Notes under the pieces: model-generated
What the model saw: only the letters and a program-made list of their open reading frames with translations
What the model was told of the DNA's origin: nothing
The model's database searches: none
Shown here: positions 25,915-34,276 of the stretch, piece after piece
Layout: each line of letters starts with the position of its first letter
Numbering within the stretch: position 1 is the stretch's first letter
Position numbers and translations under genes: made by a program
Assembly: GCF_007035645.1 (NCBI RefSeq)
Contig: NZ_AP019632.1
Location: 3,906,001 to 3,970,000, forward strand
Reading direction: 5' to 3'
Source: Enterobacter asburiae
GTDB lineage: Bacteria; Pseudomonadota; Gammaproteobacteria; Enterobacterales; Enterobacteriaceae
Length of the DNA: 64,000 nt

Positions 25915-26238
25915 TTAGCGGCTAAAAAGTCTCTGAACGGCACTTTTCCCCGAAGCCGTCACCACCACCTCCCTGTACCCCGCCACCCGCTGGATCCACC
26001 CTTTGCTTTCCAGATGAATGAGCAGCGCCGCGCCCGCCTCACCGCCAAGATGAAACCGCCGCTCGCTCCAGTCCAGGCAGGTGATCAATTGCCCTTCCAC
26101 CAGCCGGGCGAGATGCCCGCTGGCCGTCGACGGCGCAACGTCCGCCGCCGCGCTCAGCTCAGTGGCTGTCCACGCCCGCCCGTCCATCAGCGCGCACAGC
26201 ATCTTTACACGCGACGGATCGGCCATTGCGGCAGCCAC
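25915..26238 (-). CDS. ArsR-type regulator with internal deletion
   Basis: A 107-residue open frame that keeps only the two ends of a longer ArsR/SmtB-type regulator. The N-terminal winged helix is intact (MADPSRVKMLCALMDGRAWT, then TELSAAADVAPSTASGHLAR). It then jumps at LVEGQLIT to CLDWSERRFHLGGEAGAALL, a segment that in full-length relatives (about 220 residues, from memory) lies near the C-terminus. About 110 middle residues therefore seem to be missing, in frame. The start is a GTG inside the upstream monooxygenase fragment, with no good ribosome binding site. Probably a decayed or altered regulator; it may still bind DNA. Confidence 0.65.
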   Translation of the reverse strand: MAAAMADPSRVKMLCALMDGRAWTATELSAAADVAPSTASGHLARLVEGQLITCLDWSERRFHLGGEAGAALLIHLESKGWIQRVAGYREVVVTASGKSAVQRLFSR

Positions 26239-26402
26239 CAGGAAAGGGACAGGATTTTGCCGTCGGTCGTCAGGCTCTGAAAACGTTCGATATCAATGAA
26301 GCCGTCGATGTCCGCCAGCAGAGGTTTGAGTTCGGCAGCGAGCTGCAGGTAGCGCGCCTGATGGGCGGGCGCGGCTTTGGCTTCGAAAATGACTGCAATC
26401 AT
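26205..26402 (-). pseudogene. Truncated antibiotic-biosynthesis-monooxygenase-type protein
   Basis: The 65-residue frame starts MIAVIFEAKAAPAHQARYLQ and follows the ABM fold through DGFIDIERFQSLTTDGKILS and LSWW, then ends abruptly (LPQWPIRRV, stop). Family members run about 95-105 residues, so the last third is missing. The sequence after the break belongs, in another frame, to the ArsR-type gene. One deletion therefore seems to have fused the monooxygenase gene to the start of the regulator gene. A GGAGA ribosome binding site precedes the ATG. Confidence 0.6.
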
Positions 26403-26478
26403 GATGGTCTCTCCGTAGTGATGTTGGGGAGATAATGCAGGGTAGAGAGGAACGATGCTTCGGCAAAGAGCGAAGTGT

Positions 26479-26552
26479 TGTGCCGGATGGCGCTGCGCTT
26501 ATCCGGCCTGTGGGATGATGTAGGCCCGGTAAGCGCAGCGCCACCGGGCAGG
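26479..26552. repeat. REP pair (GCCGGATGGCG family)
   Basis: Two classical enterobacterial REP palindromes in opposite orientation: TGCCGGATGGCGCTGCGCTT then ATCCGGCC, and TAGGCCCGGTAAGCGCAGCG then CCACCGGGCA. This is a second family, different from the CCCTCACCC units; it recurs at 30934, 32782 and 53035. Confidence 0.88.
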
Positions 26553-26554
26553 TT

Positions 26555-27970
26555 TTAGCTTAGAATCGACCTGGGCTCCATAAACGCCCGAATTCCCCAC
26601 TCGCCCATCTCGCGCCCCACGCCGGAGTGCTTAAACCCGCCGAACGGCGCCTTCGGCTCATGAGCAAGGGTATTCACCAGCACGCGACCGGAAACAATCT
26701 GCTGCGCCACGCGTCGCGCGCGGTTCGCATCGCCGCCCAGCACCATCGCGCTCAGTCCGTAGTCGGTATCATTTGCAATCGCGATCGCCTCCCCCTCGTC
26801 ACGATAAGGGATCGCGCACAGCACCGGGCCGAAAATCTCATCACGGGCGACCGTCATCTGGTTGTTCACGTCGGCAAACAGCGTAGGGCGCACAAACCAG
26901 CCGTCTCGCGTGCCGTCTGGTCTCCCTTCACCACCCGCCAGCAGGCGCGCGCCCTCTTCGATTCCTTTACGGATATAGCCCTGCACCCGCTGCCACTGCT
27001 TTTCGCTGACCATCGGGCCGACGTCCGTCGCGCTATCGCGCGGATCGCCCGATTTCACCGCCGCCACGGCCTGCGCCAATGCGGCTTCGATCTCCGCCTT
27101 GCGCGCCTGCGGCACCAGAATGCGCGTTCCGGCCACGCACGCCTGCCCGCTGTTCATAAATCCGGCCTGAATCACCAGCGGGATCGCCTGCGCCAGATCC
27201 ACATCATCCAGCAGGATCGTCGGCGATTTACCGCCTAACTCCAGGGTAACGCGCTTAAAGCTCTCCGCCGCGTTGCGCAGGATCGCCTTGCCGGTATTCG
27301 TCGAGCCGGTAAACGAGATTTTTGCCACGTCCGGATGACGGCTGATGGTTTCACCGACGGTTTCGCCGCGTCCGGTGACGATGTTAAACACGCCCGGCGG
27401 CAGCGCGGCATCGCGCAGCGCTTCGGTGACAATCCGGGTTTGCAGGGCGCTCATTTCGCTCGGCTTGATGACTGCCGTACAGCCCGCAGCCAGCGCGGCC
27501 GCCAGCTTGCCGCAGATAAACCCCGCGTCGCTGTTCCACGGCGTGATGAGCCCGGCCACGCCAAGCGGCGTCATCTGCACCGTCGCTGCGCCTGCGGGGG
27601 TGATAAATTCAAACGCCTCCAGCGCCTCAATGGCCTGAGCAATCACCTCCGCCGGATAGCTAGCCATCCACGCAGAGCGCGAGGCGGGCGCGCCGTACTC
27701 TTCAATGACCGCTTCCAGCAGATCGTCGTGACGGGCGGCCACGGCGGCGTGCATACGTTTTAGCGCCGCGAGGCGTTCCTGTTTAGTGGTCTGCGACCAC
27801 GCCGGGAACGCCGCTTTCGCCGCCGCAACGGCGCGCTCCGCGTCAATCTCATCCGCCAGACGAACCTGGCCGATGACCTGCGCCGTCGCCGGGTTGTACA
27901 AATCAAACCACTCGTTGCCGTGCGGGGTAACAAATTCGCCGTTAATAAAGATCTGTTCGATGGTGTGCAT
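26555..27970 (-). CDS. NAD(P)-dependent aldehyde dehydrogenase
   Basis: A 471-residue aldehyde dehydrogenase. It shows ITPWNSD at about 150, the cofactor motif SFTGSTNTGK at about 225, the base Glu in LELGGKSP, catalytic Cys278 in NSGQACVAGTR, and the C-terminal APFGGFKHSGVGREMGE. The ATG at 27970 (MHTIEQIFING) has GAGGAGG seven bases upstream; a longer frame from 27997 does not. The substrate is unknown. The divergent LysR-type gene 100 bases away is the likely regulator. Confidence 0.87.
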   Translation of the reverse strand: MHTIEQIFINGEFVTPHGNEWFDLYNPATAQVIGQVRLADEIDAERAVAAAKAAFPAWSQTTKQERLAALKRMHAAVAARHDDLLEAVIEEYGAPASRSAWMASYPAEVIAQAIEALEAFEFITPAGAATVQMTPLGVAGLITPWNSDAGFICGKLAAALAAGCTAVIKPSEMSALQTRIVTEALRDAALPPGVFNIVTGRGETVGETISRHPDVAKISFTGSTNTGKAILRNAAESFKRVTLELGGKSPTILLDDVDLAQAIPLVIQAGFMNSGQACVAGTRILVPQARKAEIEAALAQAVAAVKSGDPRDSATDVGPMVSEKQWQRVQGYIRKGIEEGARLLAGGEGRPDGTRDGWFVRPTLFADVNNQMTVARDEIFGPVLCAIPYRDEGEAIAIANDTDYGLSAMVLGGDANRARRVAQQIVSGRVLVNTLAHEPKAPFGGFKHSGVGREMGEWGIRAFMEPRSILS

Positions 27971-28070
27971 ATAAACCTCCTCAGGCTGTGTGAGCACAGT
28001 CTGTCACGGCTTCTCCATTCCGATAATCCACGCTATGCTGCAAGGGTTGTTTCGATTTTCAGGATAATCT

Positions 28071-28973
28071 ATGCATCGTTCAGGTCTGACAGAGCTGGAA
28101 GTGGTGATGGCGGTCGTGCGACGCGGCAGCTTTCGCGCCGCCGCGCAGGAGCTGGGCATGTCAGCCACGGCGGTAAGCAACGCCATCGCCGGGCTGGAGA
28201 GCCGCCTTGATACCCGCCTCTTTAACCGCACCACCCGCAGCGTGGCGCTCACCGACGCCGGACAGCGCTACGTAGCGCGTATCGGCCCGGCCCTGCAGGA
28301 GATCCGTCTCGCCAGCGAGGAGATCCACAGCGACACCGGGGAACCCGCCGGCACGCTGCGTCTGAACGTGCCGAACCATATCGGCACCCTGTTTCTGGAC
28401 CAGCTGCTGATCGACTTTATGATCCGCTACCCGAAGATGCGCGTAGAGACCGTCAGCGAAGCGCGAATGATCGACATCGTCGCGGAAGGCTACGACGCGG
28501 GGATCCGCCTTGAAGAGTCCGTGCCGCAGGACATGATCGCCGTGCCGCTGACCGGGGAGATCCGCCAGCTGGTTACCGCCACGCCGGACTATTTTGCCCG
28601 TCACGGCATTCCGCAGACGCCGGACGATCTGCTTTCGCATCAGGGGATCGGCATGCGTATGGCCCACGGCGGGATCTACCGCTGGGAGCTGGCGCGTCGG
28701 GGGGAAACGTACGCCCTTTCCGTCCCCCCGCGCTTTGCGACGTCCGATCTTTTTGCCTCGATCCGCGCCGTAAAAGCGGGATTAGGGGTGGGATTTTTGC
28801 CGGAACTGTATATCCGGGAAGAGCTGGAGCGTGGAGAACTGGTGAGCGTCTTAAACGACTGGGCGCAGCCCTTTGCCGGACTGCGCCTTTACTACCCCGG
28901 CCATCGCCACGTCCCGCCAGGCCTGCGGGCGCTGGTGGCGACGATCCGCGAGCGCGGAATTATTCCAGGTTAG
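28071..28973 (+). CDS. LysR-family transcriptional regulator
   Basis: A 300-residue LysR-type protein. The N-terminal winged helix (LEVVMAVVRRGSFRAAAQEL, then SATAVSNAIAGLESRLDTRL at about 25-45) is followed by a periplasmic-binding-type effector domain (about 90-295). It is divergent from the aldehyde dehydrogenase gene, the classic arrangement for a LysR regulator and its target. The 3' end overlaps the convergent AhpD-like gene by 14 bases. Confidence 0.88.
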   Translation: MHRSGLTELEVVMAVVRRGSFRAAAQELGMSATAVSNAIAGLESRLDTRLFNRTTRSVALTDAGQRYVARIGPALQEIRLASEEIHSDTGEPAGTLRLNVPNHIGTLFLDQLLIDFMIRYPKMRVETVSEARMIDIVAEGYDAGIRLEESVPQDMIAVPLTGEIRQLVTATPDYFARHGIPQTPDDLLSHQGIGMRMAHGGIYRWELARRGETYALSVPPRFATSDLFASIRAVKAGLGVGFLPELYIREELERGELVSVLNDWAQPFAGLRLYYPGHRHVPPGLRALVATIRERGIIPG

Positions 28974-29439
28974 CCTTGTTCAGCCCGTAAGCCGCGTCCA
29001 GCGAGCCCGGCGCCATGCGGGAGGTGATCCCCAGACGGTTCCAGGCGTTGATCGCCACGATGGCGAAGTTCAGCTCTGAAATCTCCACGTCCGAGAAGTG
29101 CTCCGCCACGCTGCGGTACAGCGCGTCGCTCACGCCGTGAACGCCAATCTGGGTCAGCGCTTCGGTGAATGCCAGCGCGGCTTTCTCGCGGGCGCTGAAC
29201 AGCGGGGACTCGCGCCAGGCCGCCAGATGGTACAGGCGCAGCTCGCGCTCGCCGGCAATTTTGGCCTCTTTCGAGTGCATATCCAGGCAGAAGGTACAGC
29301 CGTTCAGCTGCGATACGCGAATGTCGATCAGGTGCTTCAGCGCCGGGTCGATGGAGGTTTTTGCCACCTCCATGCTCAGGGCAGACAGCGCGTTGGCGAG
29401 GGCGGGTGTAACTTTGTGGTGGTTAACGCGAGTGCTCAT
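28960..29439 (-). CDS. AhpD-like carboxymuconolactone decarboxylase family protein
   Basis: A 159-residue protein of the CMD/AhpD fold. It carries the redox motif Cys48-x2-Cys51-x3-His55 (NGCTFCLDMHSKEA), typical of peroxidase-type members rather than true decarboxylases. The frame extends to 29721, but the ATG at 29439 (MSTRVNHHKV) has GAGGAAAG seven bases upstream and matches the family start. Likely reduces peroxides or acts as a general thiol reductant (inference from the motif). It is divergent from a MocR-type regulator 102 bases away, its probable controller. Confidence 0.85.
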   Translation of the reverse strand: MSTRVNHHKVTPALANALSALSMEVAKTSIDPALKHLIDIRVSQLNGCTFCLDMHSKEAKIAGERELRLYHLAAWRESPLFSAREKAALAFTEALTQIGVHGVSDALYRSVAEHFSDVEISELNFAIVAINAWNRLGITSRMAPGSLDAAYGLNKANLE

Positions 29440-29541
29440 TGTCTTTCCTCTTTTTTGTGCGGCATATGTCATGCGATGCGGCAAATCTACGCCGTTCATG
29501 ACATAGTAAAAAGACACAAAAAGCGTGAAACGAGGTAGGAC

Positions 29542-30930
29542 ATGAAGCCGGGCTATCACGAGATTTATTCCCGCTATCGCGACAACATCACGCGCGGCGT
29601 GCTGAAGCCGGGCGATAAGGTGCCTGCCATCCGCGTGCTGGCGGAAGAGCTGAAGGTGGCGCGTAAAACCGTCGAAACGGCGTATGCCATTCTGACGGGG
29701 GAAGGGTATCTGGTGAGCCAAGGGGCGCGCGGCACGCGGGTCAACCCGGATCTGCTGTTGCCGGATAAGAGTGCCCCTGCGGAACAGCCCACCGGCACGC
29801 TTCCGGCATCGCTCATCAGCCAGCGCGAGCGGGCCGGGTTTCTGCGCCCCGGCATCCCGGCCCTTGACAGCTTTCCGTATAAAAAATGGCTGCTGCTGGC
29901 GGGACAGGCGACGCGCGCCATGCGTCAGGAGGAGATGCTCAATCCGCCCGTTCTGGGCTGGTATCCGCTGCGCCAGGCCATCGCCAGCTATCTTAATATT
30001 TCACGCGGGCTGTCCTGCAGCGCCGAACAGGTGCTGATCACCAGCGGCTATAGCGGCAGCCTGCGGCTGATCCTCGACACGCTTGCCAGCCGCAGCGACA
30101 AGGTGGTGTTTGAAGATCCGGGCTATTTTATGGGCCAGCAGCTGCTCAAGCGGATCGTGCCGCGCCTGCACACGGTGCCGGTCGACCGCTGCGGCATCGA
30201 TACGGACTACCTGCTCCGTCACCATCGCGACGCCCGTTTTGCCATCGTCACCCCGTCGCACCAGAGCCCGCTGGCGGTCACCCTCTCCCTACCGCGTAAA
30301 CAGCAGCTGCTCGACTGGGCCAGCCAGAACGAGGCGTGGATTATCGAAGACGATTACGACGGTGAGTTTCACTACACCCGCAAGGTGCTGCCGTCGCTGA
30401 AAAGCCTCGACCAGCACGATCGGGTAATTTTTATGGGCACCTTCAGTAAAACCATCATGCCGTCGCTGCGCATGGGCTACGTGGTGATGCCCGCCAGCAC
30501 CGTCGGGGCCTTTACCGACTGCGCGGACATTACCACCAGCGGCCAGCCGGTGCTGACGCAAAAGATCCTCACCGCGTTTCTCAACGAAGGGCATTTTTTC
30601 CGTCACCTGAAAAAGATGCGCGCGCTGTATCAGACCCGCCGCGACTGGATGATTGCGGCTCTCCGCGAGGTGTATGGCGATCTGTTTTTCACCGAGCAAA
30701 ACGACGGCGGGATGCATATTGTGGCGTTCCTGACCAGAGGCAGCGGTGACCGGGAAGTGGCGCGCTGCTGGCAGGAACAGCAGCTGCAGGTGAATGCGCT
30801 TTCGGAGTGGTATCGCGGGTCGGGCAAACGCTACGGGCTGGTGATGGGCTATAACAACGTACGGTCGTATGAAGAGGCGGTGGCGTTGCTGCAGAGGCCG
30901 AAGCGGCAGACGCTTGCGCTGTTGAGCTGA
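29542..30930 (+). CDS. MocR-type regulator (GntR HTH + aminotransferase-like)
   Basis: A 462-residue fusion of a GntR winged helix (about 1-70; GVLKPGDKVPAIRVLAEELK) to a fold-type-I PLP aminotransferase-like domain (about 110-455). The PLP-lysine region is GTFSKTIMPSLRMGY, and the aspartate region EDDYDGEFHYTRKVLPSL. Such proteins use PLP or its derivatives as effectors. It is divergent from the AhpD-like gene, and that pairing is repeated in other bacteria as far as I recall. Ends just before a REP unit. Confidence 0.87.
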   Translation: MKPGYHEIYSRYRDNITRGVLKPGDKVPAIRVLAEELKVARKTVETAYAILTGEGYLVSQGARGTRVNPDLLLPDKSAPAEQPTGTLPASLISQRERAGFLRPGIPALDSFPYKKWLLLAGQATRAMRQEEMLNPPVLGWYPLRQAIASYLNISRGLSCSAEQVLITSGYSGSLRLILDTLASRSDKVVFEDPGYFMGQQLLKRIVPRLHTVPVDRCGIDTDYLLRHHRDARFAIVTPSHQSPLAVTLSLPRKQQLLDWASQNEAWIIEDDYDGEFHYTRKVLPSLKSLDQHDRVIFMGTFSKTIMPSLRMGYVVMPASTVGAFTDCADITTSGQPVLTQKILTAFLNEGHFFRHLKKMRALYQTRRDWMIAALREVYGDLFFTEQNDGGMHIVAFLTRGSGDREVARCWQEQQLQVNALSEWYRGSGKRYGLVMGYNNVRSYEEAVALLQRPKRQTLALLS

Positions 30931-30933
30931 AAT

Positions 30934-30968
30934 CGCCGGGTGGCGGCTACGCCTTACCCGGCCTACGG
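30934..30968. repeat. REP unit between MocR-type gene and yjiS
   Basis: GCCGGGTGGCGGCTACGCCT followed by TACCCGGCCTAC, of the GCCGGATGGCG family. It fills the gap between two convergent stops. Confidence 0.85.
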
Positions 30969-30969
30969 T

Positions 30970-31131
30970 TTAAACATCATTGCGGGATAAACCAACGTCC
31001 TTGAGCTGCTCGTCGCTCATCTGGCTCAGGATGCGCCGGGTACGGTTGATGCGATACCAGTTGCAGATCGTTTTGCCGATCCAGACAAACACGACGAACG
31101 GACGTTTTGAACGGTTCTCATAGAATTCCAT
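30970..31131 (-). CDS. yjiS: YjiS, DUF1127 small protein
   Basis: A 53-residue protein read from the sequence on the minus strand. It begins MEFYENRSKRPFVVFVWIGK and ends in the DUF1127 signature (RTRRILSQMSDEQLKDVGLS, then RNDV). GAGGAG lies a few bases before the ATG. It resembles E. coli YjiS, whose gene also adjoins yjiR. Some DUF1127 proteins bind RNA and affect phosphate or C1 metabolism; the function of YjiS is not known. Convergent with the MocR gene at 29542 and divergent from yjiR. Confidence 0.88.
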   Translation of the reverse strand: MEFYENRSKRPFVVFVWIGKTICNWYRINRTRRILSQMSDEQLKDVGLSRNDV

Positions 31132-31307
31132 GATGCTCTCCTCACTGTACCAGTGGGGTTATCATCCTGGAAATCGGCCTGTGCAATACAGACTCAAAAA
31201 CAGCTTTTGTTTAACATACAGATCCGCTAAAACAGTATCTGCATGCCAATTTTTACGGCAATCTGTACTGGTTTCACAATCTGTATGGTGAAAACAAAGG
31301 ATACAGC

Positions 31308-32723
31308 ATGACGCGCTATCAACATCTCGCCAACCTTCTGGCAGAACGCATTGAACAAGGGCTGTATCGCAGCGGCGAACGTCTGCCGTCGGTGCGCACG
31401 CTGAGCCAGGAGCACGGCGTGAGTATCAGCACCATACAGCAGGCCTATCAGATCCTCGAAAATCTCCAGCTGATCACCCCTCAGCCGCGCTCCGGCTATT
31501 TTGTCTCGCCGCGCAAGGCCCTGCCGCCGGTTCCGGCCATGACGCGCCCGGTGCAGCGCCCCGTGGACGTCACCCAGTGGGATGAGGTGATGATGCTGCT
31601 GGACGCCCGCGCCGACAAAGAGATGATCTCCTTCGGCGGCGGCTCGCCGGATATTAACCAGCCGAGCCTGAAGCCCCTGTGGCGCGAGATGAGCCGCATC
31701 GCGCAGCATAATCCTGCCGAGATGCTGAGCTATGACGTGCTCGACGGCCGCCTGGAGCTGCGCGAGCAGATCGCCCGCCTGATGCTGGACGGCGGCTCCA
31801 CCGTAGCGGCGAACGAGATTGTCATCACCAACGGCTGCCACGGCGCGCTGTCGATTGCCCTGCTCTCGGTGTGCAAGCCGGGGGATATCGTGGCGGTGGA
31901 GTCGCCGTCGTTTCACGGCACCATGCAGATGCTGCGCGGGTTTGACATCAAGGCGATTGAAATTCCTACCGATCCCGAGACCGGGATCAGCATCGAGGCA
32001 TTAGAGCTGGCGCTGGAGCAGTGGCCGATCAAGGCCGTGATTCTGGTGCCCAACTGCAATAACCCGCTCGGGTTTATCATGCCGGAAGCGCGGAAAAAGC
32101 AGGTTTTAGCCCTGGCCCAGCGGCACGATATCGTGATCGTGGAAGATGACATTTACGGCGAGCTGGCGGCGGAGTACCCGCGCCCGCGCACCATTCATTC
32201 GATGGATATCGACGGCCGCGTGATCCTCTGCAGCTCGTTTACCAAAACCGTGGCGCCGGGCCTGCGCGTCGGCTGGATTGTGCCGGGGCGCTATTACGAC
32301 CGGGTGATGCACATGAAATACGCCGCGGGCGGGTTTAACGTGCCGGGCACGCAGATGGCGGTGGCGGCGTTTATTCGCGACGGCCATTACCATCGCCACG
32401 TGCGCCGTATGCGCCAGATTTATCAGCAGAATATGGAAACCTACACCTGCTGGGTGCGGCAGTATTTTCCGGCGGAGATTTGCGTCACGCGCCCGCAGGG
32501 AAGCTTCCTGCTGTGGATTGAGCTGCCGGAGAAGGTCGACATGGTGTGCGTCAGCAAGCAGCTGTGTCGGCTGAAGATCCAGGCCGCGGCCGGATCGCTG
32601 TTTTCCGCCTCCGGGAAGTACCGCAACTGTCTGCGGATCAACGTGGCGCTTCCGCCGACGGAGAAGAATCGCGAGGCGCTGAAGAAGATGGGTGAAGCGA
32701 TTGTAATTGCAATGGAGGAGTAG
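31308..32723 (+). CDS. yjiR: YjiR, MocR-family regulator
   Basis: A 471-residue MocR protein close to E. coli YjiR (470). The GntR helix-turn-helix lies at about 1-75 (GERLPSVRTLSQEHGVSIST), and the aminotransferase-like domain at about 100-465 contains VPNCNNPLGFIMP and SSFTKTVAPGLRVGW with the PLP lysine. The segment SFGGGSPDINQPSLKPLWRE is at about 110-130. The target is unknown. It is divergent from yjiS across 176 bases (31132-31307) that must hold both promoters. Confidence 0.9.
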   Translation: MTRYQHLANLLAERIEQGLYRSGERLPSVRTLSQEHGVSISTIQQAYQILENLQLITPQPRSGYFVSPRKALPPVPAMTRPVQRPVDVTQWDEVMMLLDARADKEMISFGGGSPDINQPSLKPLWREMSRIAQHNPAEMLSYDVLDGRLELREQIARLMLDGGSTVAANEIVITNGCHGALSIALLSVCKPGDIVAVESPSFHGTMQMLRGFDIKAIEIPTDPETGISIEALELALEQWPIKAVILVPNCNNPLGFIMPEARKKQVLALAQRHDIVIVEDDIYGELAAEYPRPRTIHSMDIDGRVILCSSFTKTVAPGLRVGWIVPGRYYDRVMHMKYAAGGFNVPGTQMAVAAFIRDGHYHRHVRRMRQIYQQNMETYTCWVRQYFPAEICVTRPQGSFLLWIELPEKVDMVCVSKQLCRLKIQAAAGSLFSASGKYRNCLRINVALPPTEKNREALKKMGEAIVIAMEE

Positions 32724-32734
32724 TGCGGCCTGAT

Positions 32735-32814
32735 GCCCTCACCCCGACCTTCTCCCACAGAGAGAGGGAGAAAACCGATCCTGTAGGCCCGGTAAGCGCA
32801 GCGCCACCGGGCAA
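32735..32814. repeat. Mixed REP cluster between yjiR and RoxA-like gene
   Basis: One CCCTCACCC-family unit (32735-32774) is followed by one half of the other family (TAGGCCCGGTAAGCGCAGCG at 32783, then CCACCGGGCAAC). It lies between convergent stops. Confidence 0.82.
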
Positions 32815-32822
32815 CAGGCAGG

Positions 32823-33944
32823 TTACTCGTCGAAGTACCAGTATCCCTGGTTAATCAGCCCGGTGAGCTCTTCAACAAACGCCGGGTTTTTCAGCGCATC
32901 GCCCAGCTCGGCCTGGCCGAGTTCGGTGTAGCGGCACAGCGCATCCGCCGCTTTCGCGTCTACCGTCTCCAGCTGTTCGCTGTTGATAAAGAAGCTGCCG
33001 TTGACGTTCAGCACGCGCAGGCCGCTCAGGCGGGACAGCGTTTCGCCGCCCTGCAGCGCGTCCAGCACCTCTTCCGGCGCGTACGGCGGCTCGGCGGCGG
33101 CGATATCCAGCTCGTGGCGCGGCGTCGAGACAAAGCTGCCGAACCATTTTGTGAAATCATCCGGCTTGCTAATCATGTCGAACATCATCTGACGAATGCG
33201 ATCGAGCTCGTACTGCTCCACGCGGCCCGGGTGTTCGCGACAGGTCAGATCCGGATCGCTGTAGTGCTCGCCGCCCAGATCGTTTTCCAGCGCATAATCG
33301 GCGAAACTGCTGATCAGATCGCGACCGTTCGGCCCGCGGAAACCGACCGAGTAGTTAAGCGCCGTCTCATGGGTAAAGCCGTCGTGCGGGAATCCAGGCG
33401 GGATGTAGAGGATATCGCCCGGGGCCAGATCTTCGTCGATGATCGGCTCGAACGGATCGACATGCAGCAGCGCCGGATGCGGGCAGAACTGACGCATCGG
33501 CAGCTTGTCGCCCACGCGCCAGCGGCGGCTGCCCATCCCCTGAATGATAAACACGTCGTACTGATCGATATGCGGACCCACGCCGCCACCCGGCACGGAG
33601 AAGGAGATCATCAGGTCATCCAGACGCCAGTCCGGCAGGACGCGGAACGGACGCACCAGCTCCGCGGCGGGCATATGCCAGTGGTTCACCGCCTGCGCCA
33701 GCAGCGACCAGCCGGTTTCGCCCAGATCGTCAAAGTGCTCAAACGGACCATTGCTGGCCTGCCATTTGCCGTTGAAATGGCTCACCAGACGGCTATCGAC
33801 TTCCGGCTCCATCGCCAGCCCTGCCAGCTCGTCCGGAGTAATCGGGTCGACAAAATTCGGGAAGGCATTTTTCAGCACTACGGGTTGTTTTTGCCAGTAT
33901 TTCTCAAGAAATTCCGGCCAGTTCAGGTTCAGTTGATACGCCAT
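32823..33944 (-). CDS. RoxA (YcfD)-like cupin 2-oxoglutarate oxygenase
   Basis: A 373-residue JmjC-type cupin oxygenase resembling RoxA, which hydroxylates an arginine of ribosomal protein L16. The iron ligands are in place: His125 and Asp127 (GVGPHIDQYD) and His187 (PPGFPHDG). The C-terminal winged-helix region is less conserved. The ATG at 33944 (MAYQLNLNWPEF) aligns with the E. coli start. By eye it is only roughly 60% like E. coli RoxA, weaker than its neighbours are to their E. coli counterparts, and it is not beside phoPQ. It may therefore be a paralogue with a different substrate; I leave the symbol empty. Confidence 0.82.
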   Translation of the reverse strand: MAYQLNLNWPEFLEKYWQKQPVVLKNAFPNFVDPITPDELAGLAMEPEVDSRLVSHFNGKWQASNGPFEHFDDLGETGWSLLAQAVNHWHMPAAELVRPFRVLPDWRLDDLMISFSVPGGGVGPHIDQYDVFIIQGMGSRRWRVGDKLPMRQFCPHPALLHVDPFEPIIDEDLAPGDILYIPPGFPHDGFTHETALNYSVGFRGPNGRDLISSFADYALENDLGGEHYSDPDLTCREHPGRVEQYELDRIRQMMFDMISKPDDFTKWFGSFVSTPRHELDIAAAEPPYAPEEVLDALQGGETLSRLSGLRVLNVNGSFFINSEQLETVDAKAADALCRYTELGQAELGDALKNPAFVEELTGLINQGYWYFDE

Positions 33945-34276
33945 GGGTAGCACCAGTGAGAGGGGAAACAGGCGCGATTATGGTGGAGAGCGTGGAGGGC
34001 TGCTTTGTCGTGGGTCAAGCGCAGATGATTTGCCTGCCACGCGCGTGTTGGCAATGATTAAACCTGGTCATTAGGTGAAGTGGTATTAAAGTAAAACTTA
34101 AATGATAATTTTTCCTGAACCTTTTCCCCCGTCCGACGTTTACTTTTACTCAAGGCATCTTACCTCTTAAAACTGGTAGTTTTTTAATTTTAAGAACAAG
34201 ATTAGCATTAGAGATTGTCATTCTTTATATTTAGCTCTAAGCTATTTTCTTTTGCATACCTGGCTCATTAAAGGCA
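33945..34276. promoter_or_regulatory. A+T-rich leader of the Srf/Tag-like block
   Basis: 332 bases without a gene. Base composition drops sharply in G+C at about 34050. A small hairpin AAAACT-GGT-AGTTTT at 34169-34183 is followed by T. A possible promoter is TTAGCA (34202-34207) with TATATT (34226-34231) at 18-base spacing. Both are weak predictions; the shift in composition is clear. Confidence 0.45.

Noticed and set aside
26293..26544. 83-codon minus-strand frame over the REP pair
   Set aside because: It runs through REP palindromes and the start of the monooxygenase fragment in another frame; no family likeness.
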